DNA of 35,885 nt from Ruminobacter sp. (GCA_017940385.1 JAGAYS010000063.1:1-35885), one strand, 5' to 3'; shown: positions 25,553-35,567, counted from the first letter of the stretch. Notes: a model not told the origin generated them from the letters alone. Numbers and translations: made by a program.

Positions 25553-26539
25553 CTATTTGTACAGCTTGTTTTCCTTGTCAAACAGCGTGGTGGCAATCAG
25601 ATCTTTGCTGTTGAGGGTCTTTCGCTTCAGGGAGCGCTGGTAGTCTATTTCAGCAAGAAGTTCACCTATTTTGGCTGCGGTAAAGCAGACGGTGGCATAG
25701 AATGAGGAGAACGGTATTGAGCTGTAGTTTCTGATATATTCCTTAAAGTTGATGAAGAAGGACTCCAGATCCGTTTTACGTATCCACCATTTTTCCGTAA
25801 GCCAGTCGTTGGACTTCAGAAATCTGAAGAGACCGCGGGTGTACTGGTATACATAGAAGACATTCAGCTCGCGGTTACGGTGGCATATTGCGAGAGGGTT
25901 GTACATGGTGCGGTATCCCTTGTCTGACAGCTTGCCGCTCATGTAGATGTTGTCGAACATGTCCTCACTGGTTTCTTCAGAAGGCATGACGCCTTCTTCC
26001 TTAATAAACTTGACCCTGTAGGCCACGAAGTTGAATGAACAGTAAATCTTCATGAGATGCCACAGGGGAAGGTCTCTTCTGGTAATAGGGAAGAATATGT
26101 TATGGACGTATCTGGTAAGATGATTACAGTCAGGATCGGCAATCTGTCTGCCATAGATGAGGGCCAGATCCTGATACTTCAGAAAGTATCTGAAAAGCTC
26201 GCTTATCGCACTTGGATCTAATCGGCAGTCATCGGACAGCAGAATGAGGATGTTGTCATCGTCAGTTTCATTGACTATTTTTTTGACAATCTCCGTTTTG
26301 AAATACTTGACCGGATCCTTAATCTGTATTTTGTTTCCGCGGGTACTTTCATTCGGCAGAAGCTTGATGACTCTGGCGTGGTATGATTCGGCTATGCCGA
26401 AAACCGAGTTGTCATCGCTGGAATCGTAGATACGGATCTCATCAGCCTTGATGACTCTCTGGCTGTTGATGGAATGCAGACAGTCACTTAACTGTTCTCT
26501 GTCCGGGTTGGCCGTTATAATCGCAACTGAAATCTTCAT
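25553..26539 (-). CDS. GT2-family glycosyltransferase
   Basis: This 328-residue enzyme has a GT-A fold: ISVAIITANPDREQLSDCLHSI at the start, YDSSDD in place of the first acidic motif, LLSDDC as the metal-binding site near residue 102 and SEDMFDNIYMSGKLSDKGYRTMYNP later, as in rhamnosyl- or galactosyl-type GT2 proteins. There is no clear signal peptide or membrane helix. A cell-surface polysaccharide role is likely but the sugar is unknown. Its start has AGGACGG six bases upstream. It is separated from the upstream minus-strand gene by a terminator, so it is probably transcribed alone. Confidence 0.85.
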   Translation of the reverse strand: MKISVAIITANPDREQLSDCLHSINSQRVIKADEIRIYDSSDDNSVFGIAESYHARVIKLLPNESTRGNKIQIKDPVKYFKTEIVKKIVNETDDDNILILLSDDCRLDPSAISELFRYFLKYQDLALIYGRQIADPDCNHLTRYVHNIFFPITRRDLPLWHLMKIYCSFNFVAYRVKFIKEEGVMPSEETSEDMFDNIYMSGKLSDKGYRTMYNPLAICHRNRELNVFYVYQYTRGLFRFLKSNDWLTEKWWIRKTDLESFFINFKEYIRNYSSIPFSSFYATVCFTAAKIGELLAEIDYQRSLKRKTLNSKDLIATTLFDKENKLYK

Positions 26540-26577
26540 AAAATCCGTCCTGAAAGCTCTGCATTTCTCTGCCGTAC

Positions 26578-26583
26578 ATTATA
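26578..26583 (-). promoter_or_regulatory. candidate -10 for the GT2 gene
   Basis: On the minus strand a consensus TATAAT lies at 26583-26578, about 40 bases before the GT2 start. No convincing -35 hexamer is visible at 16-18 bases. Confidence 0.35.
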
Positions 26584-26672
26584 CCGCAACAGCGGGGCTG
26601 ACGTCAGTCAGTGACTCAAAAAAACAGCAAAAAAAGACTGGCAAGGGCGTGTTCCGTGCAGATGCCTAATCG

Positions 26673-26736
26673 TAAAAAACGGAACCTGACTGCGGCGCCG
26701 GCATCCTCTTCGGGGATGCCGGCCATGGAGTTCCGT
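26673..26736 (-). terminator. compound terminator after the large Sel1-repeat gene
   Basis: An inner stem (GCCGGCATCC 26697-26706 with GGATGCCGGC 26714-26723) sits in an outer stem (ACGGAAC 26679-26685 with GTTCCGT 26730-26736). Read on the minus strand the outer stem is followed directly by a T run, a classic intrinsic terminator, 15 bases after the gene's stop. Confidence 0.88.
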
Positions 26737-26750
26737 TAACCGCGGAGTTC

Positions 26751-29700
26751 TTACTTGTCCGTCAGAATGTTCAGAAGCTCCACAAAAGCCTCATCCTCAT
26801 TATCTGAGGCCCAGACGCCGTTAAGATAATTATAGGTAAGCTGAACTGAGGCGCCTCTTTCTCCCATTTTAGCGGCGGTATGAAGAATTTCCACGGCTTT
26901 TTTGGTATCGGCGTTACAGCCGATGCCGTACATCTTAAGGGCGGCCAGGTTAAAGTGAGCCTTAGGATTACCGCGGCTTACGGCCCTGATTATGGTGTCA
27001 TGGGATTTCTGGTTGTTCTGAGTCGTACCGATGCCGAAAAGGTAGTAGATGCCGAGATTGTTAAGAGCCTTGACATGATCCTGGTCGGCAGACTGCTTGA
27101 GCCATCTGAAGGATTCCTCGTAGTTTCCTTCCCGGAACAGATGCATGGCGAGCTGGTACTGGGCCTCCGGATCGGTAGGATTTGCGGAAGCCGGTTTTCT
27201 GCCAGGTTCCGTGGCATCGTACATTATTGAGATTGCCGGATGCTTGCAGATTTTTTTCGCTTTGGAAAGAATTTCATTGAAGTTCAGTGTGCCGCTGTTG
27301 TCAGCGTAGTCCTTGATGAAGAACAGATCGCTCAGGAGTCCGATGGACAGCTGGATTGAGTTACGGTTCTTAACACCGATGCCACCGGCAAGTATCGGAT
27401 TGGTACACAGACTGCCCCTGGAGTTGCCGGTTTCATAAACGGAACGGACTACCGAAGCGCCGCCGGTTTTCATGGTTCTCAGCAGCTTAAGGGCATCGGA
27501 AGGGGATTTCTGTGCTCCCTTGCCGTACAGGTACATGGCAGCAAGAACGGCCCTGCCGGTATCACTTCTTTTCATTTCCGGTATTCCGGTAATAAGAGAA
27601 TGGGCTTCGCCGTAGTTGCGGTAGTTTGTTTCAGTCGTCTTGATTACCGCAAGCTTTTCTTTACAGGATGCTGATCCGAGGTCGGCACCGCGGGTGTACT
27701 GGCCGACTGCGGCACGAAGATCCCTTGTGCGTCCGAGTCCGTTGTTGAAGAGATCACCGAGGTGACAGAATGCGTCCGCGATTTTAAGCTCGGTACCCCT
27801 GCGGTAATATTCCTCCGCCTTTATGTAGTCCTGAGGAACACCGTTAGCGTTCTCGTAAAGCATACCCATTTCCACAGGATATTTCTCCTGAATTTCAGCC
27901 GGAGCGACGGCAATGAGTCCTGCGATTTCACGCTGATTGTTTGTTGCAATGTAGTAATTGAGAAGGGCGGAATCAACCTCTCTGTCATTTTTGTTGCGGT
28001 ACTGCTCAAGATAGCGCAGTGCTTCCTTGGTGCCGGTTTTGGTGCCGATGAGATACATACCTGCCTTGCGGTAGGCGTTTTTGTTGCCTTTTCTTGCCGC
28101 GTATACGAAATTCTCCGCTGCCTGACGTTCATCCTTTACTCCGTCAATGACACCGCCTTCAAAGATCGTGGCCAGGTCAAACGCCGCATCAGGATTGTTT
28201 CTTGCGGTATGGATGAGCAGGTTGAAGCCGCGCTGTTTGTTTTCCTTTACGCCTTCGCCGTTAAGATACATTCTCGCCATCATGTAGGTGGCTTTCTGAT
28301 TGTTCTGCTCTGAAGCCATGCTGAAGTATTCAAAGGCTTTGTTAAGGTTTTTGACAATGCCGTATTCCCCTTTGTATAGAAGGACGCCGGCAAGATACAT
28401 GGCGTCAGGATGACCTGATTCCGCAGCCTTTATGATTAATTCAGCCCCGTGACTCTTTTCTGAGTCGGAAGACTTTGCATCATTCAGCAGAAGCTGTCCG
28501 TAAACGTACTGGGCATTTCTGTTGTCGTTATTGCAGGCATCCTCCAGCAGGGCAAGCCCCTTGGCCGTGTTCTTTCGGACTCCGTTGTGGCCGTGGAGAT
28601 AGCGGTCGGCCAGCTCGTACATGGCATCGGCATTCTTTTCGTCAATAAGAACCTTCAGGGTGGCAATGTCCTTTTCCTGAAGCATTTCAGGAGTAATGAC
28701 GTTTTCATCCTTGGACTGACTGTCGGAAATCGCGGCTGATTCTGACTGTCTTTCGTCTGCGGATGATACTTCTGATGATATCGTGTTATTTGACAGATCT
28801 TCGGCAGACCCCGGTTCCGGCGTCTTAACTTCCGCCGTTTCGATTATTACGTGAGCTGCTTTCCTTTCTCCGGTTTCGGCCATGGCGGTGTCCTGCGGCA
28901 CGGTTTCAGGAGAGACGGCAGTTTCTTCCTTTTCCGGAACGGTATTATTCTCCGTAACTGCGGCTACGGTGGTATCCGCGGTGGCAGTCTCGTGTTCATC
29001 ATCAAGAATGTCCGGTGTTACCGGTGCGGCTTCCGCGGAGACGGTTACGTCTGTCTGTTCGGCTGTTTTCGCTTCGGCTGAAGCAGGTATTGCTGAATTA
29101 TCTTCTGATACTGGCTTCTTCGCTTCCGCCGTCTCGGCAGTATAATTTGTGACCTTGTCGGTCGAACCGTTTTTCAGCTGGCTTATGAACTTGTACGGCT
29201 CGTACTCAATCATGCCGAAGTTAATTCCGCTGAGGGTATCCTCAACGCTTCTGAAGTCGGCAATGATCTTCAGTTTGTTTATGGCCTGAATACGCTTTGT
29301 CGTCAGCATCTTTGCCGGCATGAAGATAGGTTTGGTGTCAGGGCTGATTTCAAGTGTTTTCAGCAGTTTTATTGACGGCAGATTCAGGTTGTAGAGGATC
29401 CCCTGATCCGTATTGCCCACGAATTTACCCTGTTCAGGATTCTGTTCAAGATGATTTTCAACTGCGGCAATGTCTGATCCGAGAAGAGTGAGGGTAATCT
29501 CATCTCCGCTGCTGTTGTTTATCCTTTCGAGGAGTGAAATGTCCTTGTGGTAGTTGTTGCGATCCTCATCGCTCATCTTTTTGGCACCGCGGCTCAGCAG
29601 GTCGGAATAGGCCTTAAGATCCGGTGCGAGTATGAATATGCTCTTGAGATCGGGACATCCAGGAAGCTCCCTGGTGATGTTCATTTTGTAGGTATGGAGA

Positions 29701-30788
29701 GGAATCTTGTCAAGCGCGGCCACGTTTTTGTACCTGACCGGAGTAACGATGCCGGTAAGGAAGAACGGCTCGCTTGTGGTTGCCACGCATTCGTAGTATT
29801 TTTTGCCCATTTCGGCAAATTCAATGGAATCGCGTACGGTTGCCTCAAAGACTGATTTCAGTGATTCTATGCTGTCATGGTTTTCCTTCGGGGCCTCTTC
29901 CCTAATCATCGGAATGTGAGCCATTACGACAGGCAGATTGTCCTTCAGCCTGATTACGTCACGGAGACTGTCCGTGTTATAGCCGACAAAGTCTGAGGCG
30001 GACAGGTTAAGCCGGACGCTTCTGTTGAGGTTTGTGGGCAGAAGGGTGATGAGTTTCTGGGATTCTTCGGTGATAAAACGACGAAGTTCATAGCCTGAGA
30101 TGCGTTCGTAGTCACCAGAGCCTATGAGGAAACGGCTGACGTTAAGGGCATCATACGGGCCGAATATGGCACGGATGTCGTTAATGGTATAGTCAGGATT
30201 GTTCTTGAAGACCGTATATGCCACCACGGAATCACGCAGAACCCTTTCATCTTCCGTTTTCGGCTTGTATACCTCAAAGATGTTGCTGAGGGAGTTCAGA
30301 TAGAAGCTGTAGGTTTCCGGACTGAGTTTGCTTGAATCAAGCTGCTCGGAAAGATAGATGACCTTGTCCCTGATGTTCTGGTTTGCGGCGTTTGAAAGGT
30401 ATTTGCTGATGTCCACTCCTGTGTCCTGAGCCAGTTCTCCCGGTCTGAACATTTCATCACCGCCAAATTCGGAATTGCCGTTGTCTGCGTATATGTCGTT
30501 CTGATCCTCCTGTTCTTCGGAAGGATCAGGGTTTTCCGCCTCGTATGTTTTGAGCATGGATATAAGCGACGGCATTTCGTCAAAGCTGTCGGATAGAATA
30601 CAGCCGTACAGGGCTCCGGCGATTGACACCGGGGAAGTTGGATCTATGTTTTCAATACCGTTTTCGGTTTCTTGACTCTTCTGAGCCTTCATTACGGCGT
30701 AGGTGCCTACGCCGACGCTGGCGGAAACTGCCAGAATTCCCATGAGAAGAGCCGGTTTGGAGATGCCTTTGTTGCGACGTCTGTTCAT
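26751..30788 (-). CDS. large membrane-anchored Sel1-repeat protein
   Basis: This 1345-residue protein has one N-terminal helix (about residues 10-30, after an Arg/Lys-rich start), so the body should be periplasmic or external. Residues 40-550 form an unrecognised region. Residues 560-720 are a disordered acidic linker of Ala, Glu, Thr and Val. From about residue 740 to the end come Sel1-like repeats, for example NADAMYELADRYLHG..GV, DAMYLAGVLLYKG, KATYMMARMYLNGEGV, DAFCHLGDLFNNGLG, KALNNLGIYYLFGIGT and KAHFNLAALKMYGIG. Sel1 repeats are alpha-solenoids that bind proteins. The start has AAAGAG upstream. The function is unknown; its length is far above common Sel1 proteins. Confidence 0.88.
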   Translation of the reverse strand: MNRRRNKGISKPALLMGILAVSASVGVGTYAVMKAQKSQETENGIENIDPTSPVSIAGALYGCILSDSFDEMPSLISMLKTYEAENPDPSEEQEDQNDIYADNGNSEFGGDEMFRPGELAQDTGVDISKYLSNAANQNIRDKVIYLSEQLDSSKLSPETYSFYLNSLSNIFEVYKPKTEDERVLRDSVVAYTVFKNNPDYTINDIRAIFGPYDALNVSRFLIGSGDYERISGYELRRFITEESQKLITLLPTNLNRSVRLNLSASDFVGYNTDSLRDVIRLKDNLPVVMAHIPMIREEAPKENHDSIESLKSVFEATVRDSIEFAEMGKKYYECVATTSEPFFLTGIVTPVRYKNVAALDKIPLHTYKMNITRELPGCPDLKSIFILAPDLKAYSDLLSRGAKKMSDEDRNNYHKDISLLERINNSSGDEITLTLLGSDIAAVENHLEQNPEQGKFVGNTDQGILYNLNLPSIKLLKTLEISPDTKPIFMPAKMLTTKRIQAINKLKIIADFRSVEDTLSGINFGMIEYEPYKFISQLKNGSTDKVTNYTAETAEAKKPVSEDNSAIPASAEAKTAEQTDVTVSAEAAPVTPDILDDEHETATADTTVAAVTENNTVPEKEETAVSPETVPQDTAMAETGERKAAHVIIETAEVKTPEPGSAEDLSNNTISSEVSSADERQSESAAISDSQSKDENVITPEMLQEKDIATLKVLIDEKNADAMYELADRYLHGHNGVRKNTAKGLALLEDACNNDNRNAQYVYGQLLLNDAKSSDSEKSHGAELIIKAAESGHPDAMYLAGVLLYKGEYGIVKNLNKAFEYFSMASEQNNQKATYMMARMYLNGEGVKENKQRGFNLLIHTARNNPDAAFDLATIFEGGVIDGVKDERQAAENFVYAARKGNKNAYRKAGMYLIGTKTGTKEALRYLEQYRNKNDREVDSALLNYYIATNNQREIAGLIAVAPAEIQEKYPVEMGMLYENANGVPQDYIKAEEYYRRGTELKIADAFCHLGDLFNNGLGRTRDLRAAVGQYTRGADLGSASCKEKLAVIKTTETNYRNYGEAHSLITGIPEMKRSDTGRAVLAAMYLYGKGAQKSPSDALKLLRTMKTGGASVVRSVYETGNSRGSLCTNPILAGGIGVKNRNSIQLSIGLLSDLFFIKDYADNSGTLNFNEILSKAKKICKHPAISIMYDATEPGRKPASANPTDPEAQYQLAMHLFREGNYEESFRWLKQSADQDHVKALNNLGIYYLFGIGTTQNNQKSHDTIIRAVSRGNPKAHFNLAALKMYGIGCNADTKKAVEILHTAAKMGERGASVQLTYNYLNGVWASDNEDEAFVELLNILTDK

Positions 30789-31420
30789 ATTAAACTCTTT
30801 TTATTCTTAGGTTGCCGATTTACGGCTGCTGCATGGACATATGAGATACTGACGGAGTAATCCGCATTCCGTCGGAGAAGTCAAAAAAACAGGAACGGAC
30901 CGCACGGGTAATAAATAAAGGACTGGCACAACTTCCGTGCGAAGACGGAGACGATGCCGTGAATTAGATTGTTTTATATTCCCGCAACTGCTGATCTGGT
31001 TTTTATTCTTATGTCTCCGATCCGGTGCATCCGGAGAGGCTTAAGCCGGCATATGAGCCATGGGTTTTTTATTTAATAATTTATTCTTTTACCAATATCC
31101 CGTAAACATCCTGTCAGAGTTCTGTGCCTGCCGTTTTTATAACCGGCTTTAAGCCGTGTAACGGAACAGCGAGAACACACGTTTGATATTTACACACATA
31201 CATATATCATTCTACAGGATAGAGAAAGCATTTTCACATAAACGTCATAAAAAACTCGTTTAATCAAGAATTCAGTCAAAATTTCAGAATAAAGTTTTGC
31301 GTAAAAGTCTTCAAAAAAGGCGTAAACATACGGAAAACAAATATGAATGGAGCCTGATTCATGCATATTTCGGCGGAATGAACCGGCAGTTCGGAACATG
31401 AACAGCCGGAATTTCCTCCG
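30789..31420. other. 632-base intergenic region upstream of the Sel1 gene
   Basis: I see no convincing gene. A short minus-strand open frame (31190-31399) looks non-coding. There are short palindromes (GGCTTAAGCC at 31038-31047; CGGC...GCCG at 31144-31156) and a hairpin (GACGGA 30851-30856 with TCCGTC 30868-30873). The promoter of the Sel1 gene should lie here but I could not fix it, and no strong terminator of the antiporter gene was seen. Confidence 0.45.
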
Positions 31421-33172
31421 TCAGATGTTGTTTTCAAGCTTTTCGAAACCCACCTTGATGATCTGGGAGCCGAATACTTCGCATATGGTGAAGCGGCAGT
31501 CTATGACGGTTAGTCTGTCTCCAACGGTCGGGATGCCTCCTAGATGGTAGGACAGAAAGTCTCCGAGTGTAAGAAGCTGTTCCTTTGAGGTTATGACCAG
31601 CCCGTATTTTTCGGCAATTTCGGTCATGTCTGCTTCCCCGGACAGCAGTATGTCTCCGCTGTACGGATAATGCACTTTCTTTATCGGAGTATCACTGTTG
31701 AAGATGGTGTTCAGGAGCAGTTCATCATCAGAGTGACCTATGATGGAGATGATGTCTCCCTTTTTAAGTTTCATGCGGCTGACGGGATGCAGAATCATGC
31801 TTTTTCTGAAGACGGATACCACCATGGTGCGGTTAGGGAATTTAATTTCACTCAGCAGCTGATCCTGACATGATTTGTGCTTAACCTCGTAATTGAAGAT
31901 TTCATAATCATCATCAATCGTGATACCCATCTGTCCCTTGCTGACCGGAGCGGTGGAGCTCGGTGCATAAACGTCAAAGAATTTTGCAACAGGCAGAATG
32001 GTTGCCCCCTGAACCAACAGCGAGAATATTACCACGACGAATGCGGTGTTGAAGAAGAGGTCGGCGTGAGGAATTTCATTCATGATAGGGTAGATGGCAA
32101 GTACAATCGGTACGGACCCCCTGAGACCTACCCATGATATGAACAGCAGTTCCCTGGTGCTGAACTTAAACAGAAGCTTCAGACAGAGAAATACCGCAAC
32201 CGGTCTTGCAAGAAATGCCATGATGCATGCGACAATGAGGCCGTCGACGGCATGTATCAGCAGGTTAGGTGGTTCCACGAGCAGGCCGAGCATCAGGAAG
32301 AGGCATATCTGAGACAGCCATGTGAGACCGTCCTGAACGGGGCGGATGTACCGCAGCTGCTTGAGTGTGGTGTTGCCTATAATCATGCCGATGATGAAGA
32401 TTGCCAGGAAGCCCGAACCGTCCATGGCCGAGGTGATGGCAAAACCGGTAAAGGCGACGCCGAGAACCAGCAGCGAATAGAGACCGTTGGGAATGCTGAT
32501 GGCGTTGAGCAGCATTCTGCCGAGATATCCGAAGAGTATGCCGAACACGATGCCGAAGGAGAACTGTTTCAAAAAGAACAGCAGAGCGTTCGACATGGTG
32601 AAGGTTTCAGGACCGCCTGCCGCAGTGCTGACTCCTGACTTGATTATTTCGATGACCGTTATTGTCAGAAAAATTGCCATAGGGTCGTTGGTGGCGGATT
32701 CTATTTCAAGAGGCCCCTGAACCTTGTTCTTAAGGCTTACACCGTTGCTGCCGAGCAGTGAGAATACGGCACCGGCGTCTGTGGAACCTATCATGCAGCC
32801 CACAAGCAGGGATTCAAAGAAACTCATCTTGAAAATGTAGTACACGAGCGCACCGACAATAAGGGTGGTTATCAGTACACCGAACGTGGACAGTATTATG
32901 GCGGGTTTTGATGACGTTTTAAATGTGAAGTAACTGGTCTGGCATCCGCCGTCAAATATGATTACGGCAAGAGCCAGATTGGCGATATAGAAAGCCAGAT
33001 TGTAATTGCTGAACTGGATTTCCAGGAGAAATCCGTTTTCACCGAACAGCATGCCGAGAATAAGGAACAGCAACAGCACCGGGAGCCCCATTATTGAAGA
33101 GATTCGGCTGGCAAAGATACTGCATGACAGCAGCAGTCCTATGATCAACATAATGTGATTAAGCTGGTCCAT
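31421..33172 (-). CDS. nhaP2: NhaP2-like K+/H+ (cation/proton) antiporter
   Basis: This 583-residue protein matches E. coli NhaP2/CvrA in length (578) and plan. About 12 transmembrane helices occupy residues 1-390 and carry the CPA1 ion-site motifs STDAG (Asp132) and SATNDP (Asn162-Asp163). A TrkA-C-type regulatory domain follows (about 405-490) and a C-terminal CorC/HlyC-like domain ends the protein. It exchanges K+ (and possibly Na+) for protons at the inner membrane. The start is ATG 33172, with AAGGAA about 11 bases upstream. It appears to be a single-gene unit. Confidence 0.92.
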   Translation of the reverse strand: MDQLNHIMLIIGLLLSCSIFASRISSIMGLPVLLLFLILGMLFGENGFLLEIQFSNYNLAFYIANLALAVIIFDGGCQTSYFTFKTSSKPAIILSTFGVLITTLIVGALVYYIFKMSFFESLLVGCMIGSTDAGAVFSLLGSNGVSLKNKVQGPLEIESATNDPMAIFLTITVIEIIKSGVSTAAGGPETFTMSNALLFFLKQFSFGIVFGILFGYLGRMLLNAISIPNGLYSLLVLGVAFTGFAITSAMDGSGFLAIFIIGMIIGNTTLKQLRYIRPVQDGLTWLSQICLFLMLGLLVEPPNLLIHAVDGLIVACIMAFLARPVAVFLCLKLLFKFSTRELLFISWVGLRGSVPIVLAIYPIMNEIPHADLFFNTAFVVVIFSLLVQGATILPVAKFFDVYAPSSTAPVSKGQMGITIDDDYEIFNYEVKHKSCQDQLLSEIKFPNRTMVVSVFRKSMILHPVSRMKLKKGDIISIIGHSDDELLLNTIFNSDTPIKKVHYPYSGDILLSGEADMTEIAEKYGLVITSKEQLLTLGDFLSYHLGGIPTVGDRLTVIDCRFTICEVFGSQIIKVGFEKLENNI

Positions 33173-33620
33173 CCTGAATGCGGTTCCTTGTTACTGTCTT
33201 TTGTGCCTGTTCCTGAAAAATGCGTAATTCGTAAGTCCCTCGCTGCCTGCGAAGTACGCCGTACCTATGTTAGGAGGAAATTATAAACGTTAAATCCTGT
33301 CTTAAGTGGAAAATTTAAGGTTTTTTGCGATGCTTGATTAAATAACAAACATCCCCCCTCAGTTAATATTACTACAAAAGCAACGTTGCTGCTTATATTA
33401 TCGGTAAAAGTCGAAACTGACGACGGAATAACGGCTGATTGGGTTATCATGGTGTAAAGAAAACGGTGTAATTGTGTGGAAGTGCTGCCATGAAAGGCTT
33501 ACGCAAAAGGCGGAACGGCCGGTGACGGGCGGCACTGATAACTATGTCAGGTGAAGGATACGTTTTGTGGGGTGATGAAGGAATCCGTTAACGGGTTATG
33601 GATTCTGCGACGAGAAAGAA
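33173..33620. other. intergenic region upstream of the antiporter
   Basis: No gene is supported. A minus-strand TATAAT at 33285-33280 could be a -10 for the antiporter, with a leader of about 108 bases and a poor -35. A 12-base perfect palindrome AGCAACGTTGCT lies at 33379-33390, roughly 95 bases further upstream, and another palindrome CCGTTAACGG at 33585-33594. Confidence 0.45.
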
Positions 33621-33649
33621 AGGGGGCACTGCATTTTGCAGTGCCCCCT
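33621..33649 (-). terminator. strong terminator after the alpha-amylase gene
   Basis: AGGGGGCACTGCA at 33621-33633 pairs perfectly with TGCAGTGCCCCCT at 33637-33649 over a 3-base loop. On the minus strand it is followed by TTTCTTTCT. It lies 84 bases after the amylase stop. Confidence 0.88.
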
Positions 33650-33732
33650 CATTCTTTTAAGTACCGACGTTAACGGTTAACACTGCCCGGAGGCTGTTTT
33701 TCCCGTACTGCCGGTAAAGAATCGCGGTATGG

Positions 33733-35457
33733 TTATTCCTGCTGAGGAACGTAGATAAGTACGGCAGACAGAGGTTCAAGAGTAACCTTGTAGCTGGTTC
33801 CTTCAGGATAAACAATCACAGGAGCTCCTCTGGAATCTTCGGAACTGAAGACTGCAACACTGGTCTGAGCTTCTGCATCGTTGAATATTGAAGCGTCAAA
33901 TTCAGCTTCAACCTTTACGTCTTCCTGAACGTTAAGTACTACGAGTACTTCAGAATCACCGTAGGTCTTCTTTACTGCAAAAAGATTCTTATCGGTGCCG
34001 ATATCTGTAAGAGAACCCATTGAAATGGCCTTAACGTTAGCACGGAGATTCATCATGCCGGTAACGAAGTTCTTCAGATTTTCCTGATCTGAGTTAAAGC
34101 CTGAGATCTCGCCGGTTGAACGTGAAACGTGGTCGTCACACATATCCTTCAGATCACAGCGGTTTGTAACCTTGACGTCAAATCCCGGAACTTCCTGACC
34201 CCATTCATCACCATAGTAGAGGGTTACCGGACCGCTCATTGCGGTTACTGCTGCATGGGCAACCTTATAACGCTTGAAGTAATCCTCTGAAGAGATTGCC
34301 TTCAGCTTCTTTGCTCTCTGAATAAGATCGCCGAAACGTACCACGTCATGGTTGGTGAGGAAGTAGTTTGGAATCGCAAAGTCAGGGTAAGTGTTTTCGG
34401 CTGACTTAAGCTTGTTCTGAATGGTTACGCCTGAATGGTTGTAGGCCCCCTCCTCTTCAACGGCCAGAGCCTGGACAATGCCGTAACGGGTATTGAAGTC
34501 GAAGTTTGACTTGATCCCCTGAGTGGTGTCAGAGCCGTAGCCGTAGGTCTTGATGTCGTTTTCACTGCCCCAGACTTCGCCAACCATATAGCCTAAAGGA
34601 TGTACGGTTTCGCCATTCTGATCCTGATAGGTGGTGGCAGCCGCAGCTACTTCAACGGCTTCTCTGATTTTCTTCCAATCTGAAACCGGAACCTGATAAG
34701 CCTGGTCAAGTCTCCATCCGTCAATCTTATACTCGGTAATGTAGTGGGCAGCCAGTTCCTTGTAGAAGTCAAGAGTTGAGTCCTCTCCGAAATCTGAGCA
34801 CTTAGATTTTTCATCGGCTGAATATGTTCCGCCCAAGCCCTGGCATGTATCTGTAGTGACGATTTCCTTGTTCGTTGGAGATAAAGTATTGATGGTACTC
34901 TTGAAATGACCGAATACTCCGTCGAGGAATACGTAGATGCCTCTTTCGTGAGCCGCATCAACAAGTTCTTTCAGCTTATCTGTATTTCCGAAATGAGGAT
35001 CTACCTTGTAGTAGTCTTCACCGAAATAACCGGTAGCATCCAGTTTGGTGGTAGATGTTGCGAGACCCGCACTCTGGAATACAGGAGTCAGCCAGATGGC
35101 GTTCATGCCGAGTCCCTGGATATAGTCAAGAGAGTCTATAACGCCCTGAAGGTCGCCCTTGTGATTGCTTGGACCCCAACCGATGTCATAATTGATTGAG
35201 TCGTCACCGTTCTGGAACGCTTCAACCATAACCTGGAACATACGGATGTTACAGATTTTTTCATCGGCAGTTGCCTCGTTGTAGCAGAACAGGTTGTTTC
35301 TGTAGGTGTTTGTGTTGATTTCCAGGTTAGCTGTTACAGTCTTGATCTCTGGGGTAGGATCGCTGCCACCGCCACCGCCGCCGCCACATGCGGTTACTGA
35401 GGTGGCAAGAAGAGAAGCCAGAATGGCAGTATACAGTTTATTCTTTTTGGATTTCAT
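33733..35457 (-). CDS. GH13 alpha-amylase-family lipoprotein
   Basis: This 574-residue enzyme is exported: the N-terminus is a lipoprotein signal ending in SVTAC with Cys24 as the lipid-bearing residue, followed by a run of seven Gly. No Asp follows the Cys, so outer-membrane sorting is likely. The GH13 barrel starts near residue 70. Its conserved regions are FLDGVFGHF (region I), DGWRLDQA with nucleophile Asp251, MVGEVWG with acid/base Glu294 and FLTNHDVV with Asp371. Region I has Gly183 where most amylases have Asn before the His. The C-terminal domain is beta-rich. It would cut starch or maltodextrins at the cell surface. GGGAA lies seven bases upstream of the start. Confidence 0.93.
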   Translation of the reverse strand: MKSKKNKLYTAILASLLATSVTACGGGGGGGSDPTPEIKTVTANLEINTNTYRNNLFCYNEATADEKICNIRMFQVMVEAFQNGDDSINYDIGWGPSNHKGDLQGVIDSLDYIQGLGMNAIWLTPVFQSAGLATSTTKLDATGYFGEDYYKVDPHFGNTDKLKELVDAAHERGIYVFLDGVFGHFKSTINTLSPTNKEIVTTDTCQGLGGTYSADEKSKCSDFGEDSTLDFYKELAAHYITEYKIDGWRLDQAYQVPVSDWKKIREAVEVAAAATTYQDQNGETVHPLGYMVGEVWGSENDIKTYGYGSDTTQGIKSNFDFNTRYGIVQALAVEEEGAYNHSGVTIQNKLKSAENTYPDFAIPNYFLTNHDVVRFGDLIQRAKKLKAISSEDYFKRYKVAHAAVTAMSGPVTLYYGDEWGQEVPGFDVKVTNRCDLKDMCDDHVSRSTGEISGFNSDQENLKNFVTGMMNLRANVKAISMGSLTDIGTDKNLFAVKKTYGDSEVLVVLNVQEDVKVEAEFDASIFNDAEAQTSVAVFSSEDSRGAPVIVYPEGTSYKVTLEPLSAVLIYVPQQE

Positions 35458-35558
35458 ATAGCATTTCCCGATATTTGTTGATAATCAGCAGTTAACAGCC
35501 CAGCGCCGTTTCTCCATTGCAGGACAACGGTTACACCTACGCCTGTCAACATATTCAG

Positions 35559-35567
35559 ATTATATCA
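35559..35567 (-). promoter_or_regulatory. extended -10 promoter of the alpha-amylase gene
   Basis: On the minus strand TGATATAAT (35567-35559) is a perfect TGnTATAAT extended -10. The -35 is poor, as usual in this class. It lies about 100 bases upstream of the amylase start. Confidence 0.6.

Noticed and set aside
28851-29145. Plus-strand frames rich in Gly, Phe, Ser and Val within the large Sel1 gene
   Set aside because: They are the reverse complement of the low-complexity acidic linker in the Sel1 protein and have no independent support.
31190-31399. 69-codon minus-strand open frame downstream of the antiporter
   Set aside because: No ribosome-binding site, odd composition and no recognisable pattern; it lies in AT-rich sequence where open frames arise by chance.
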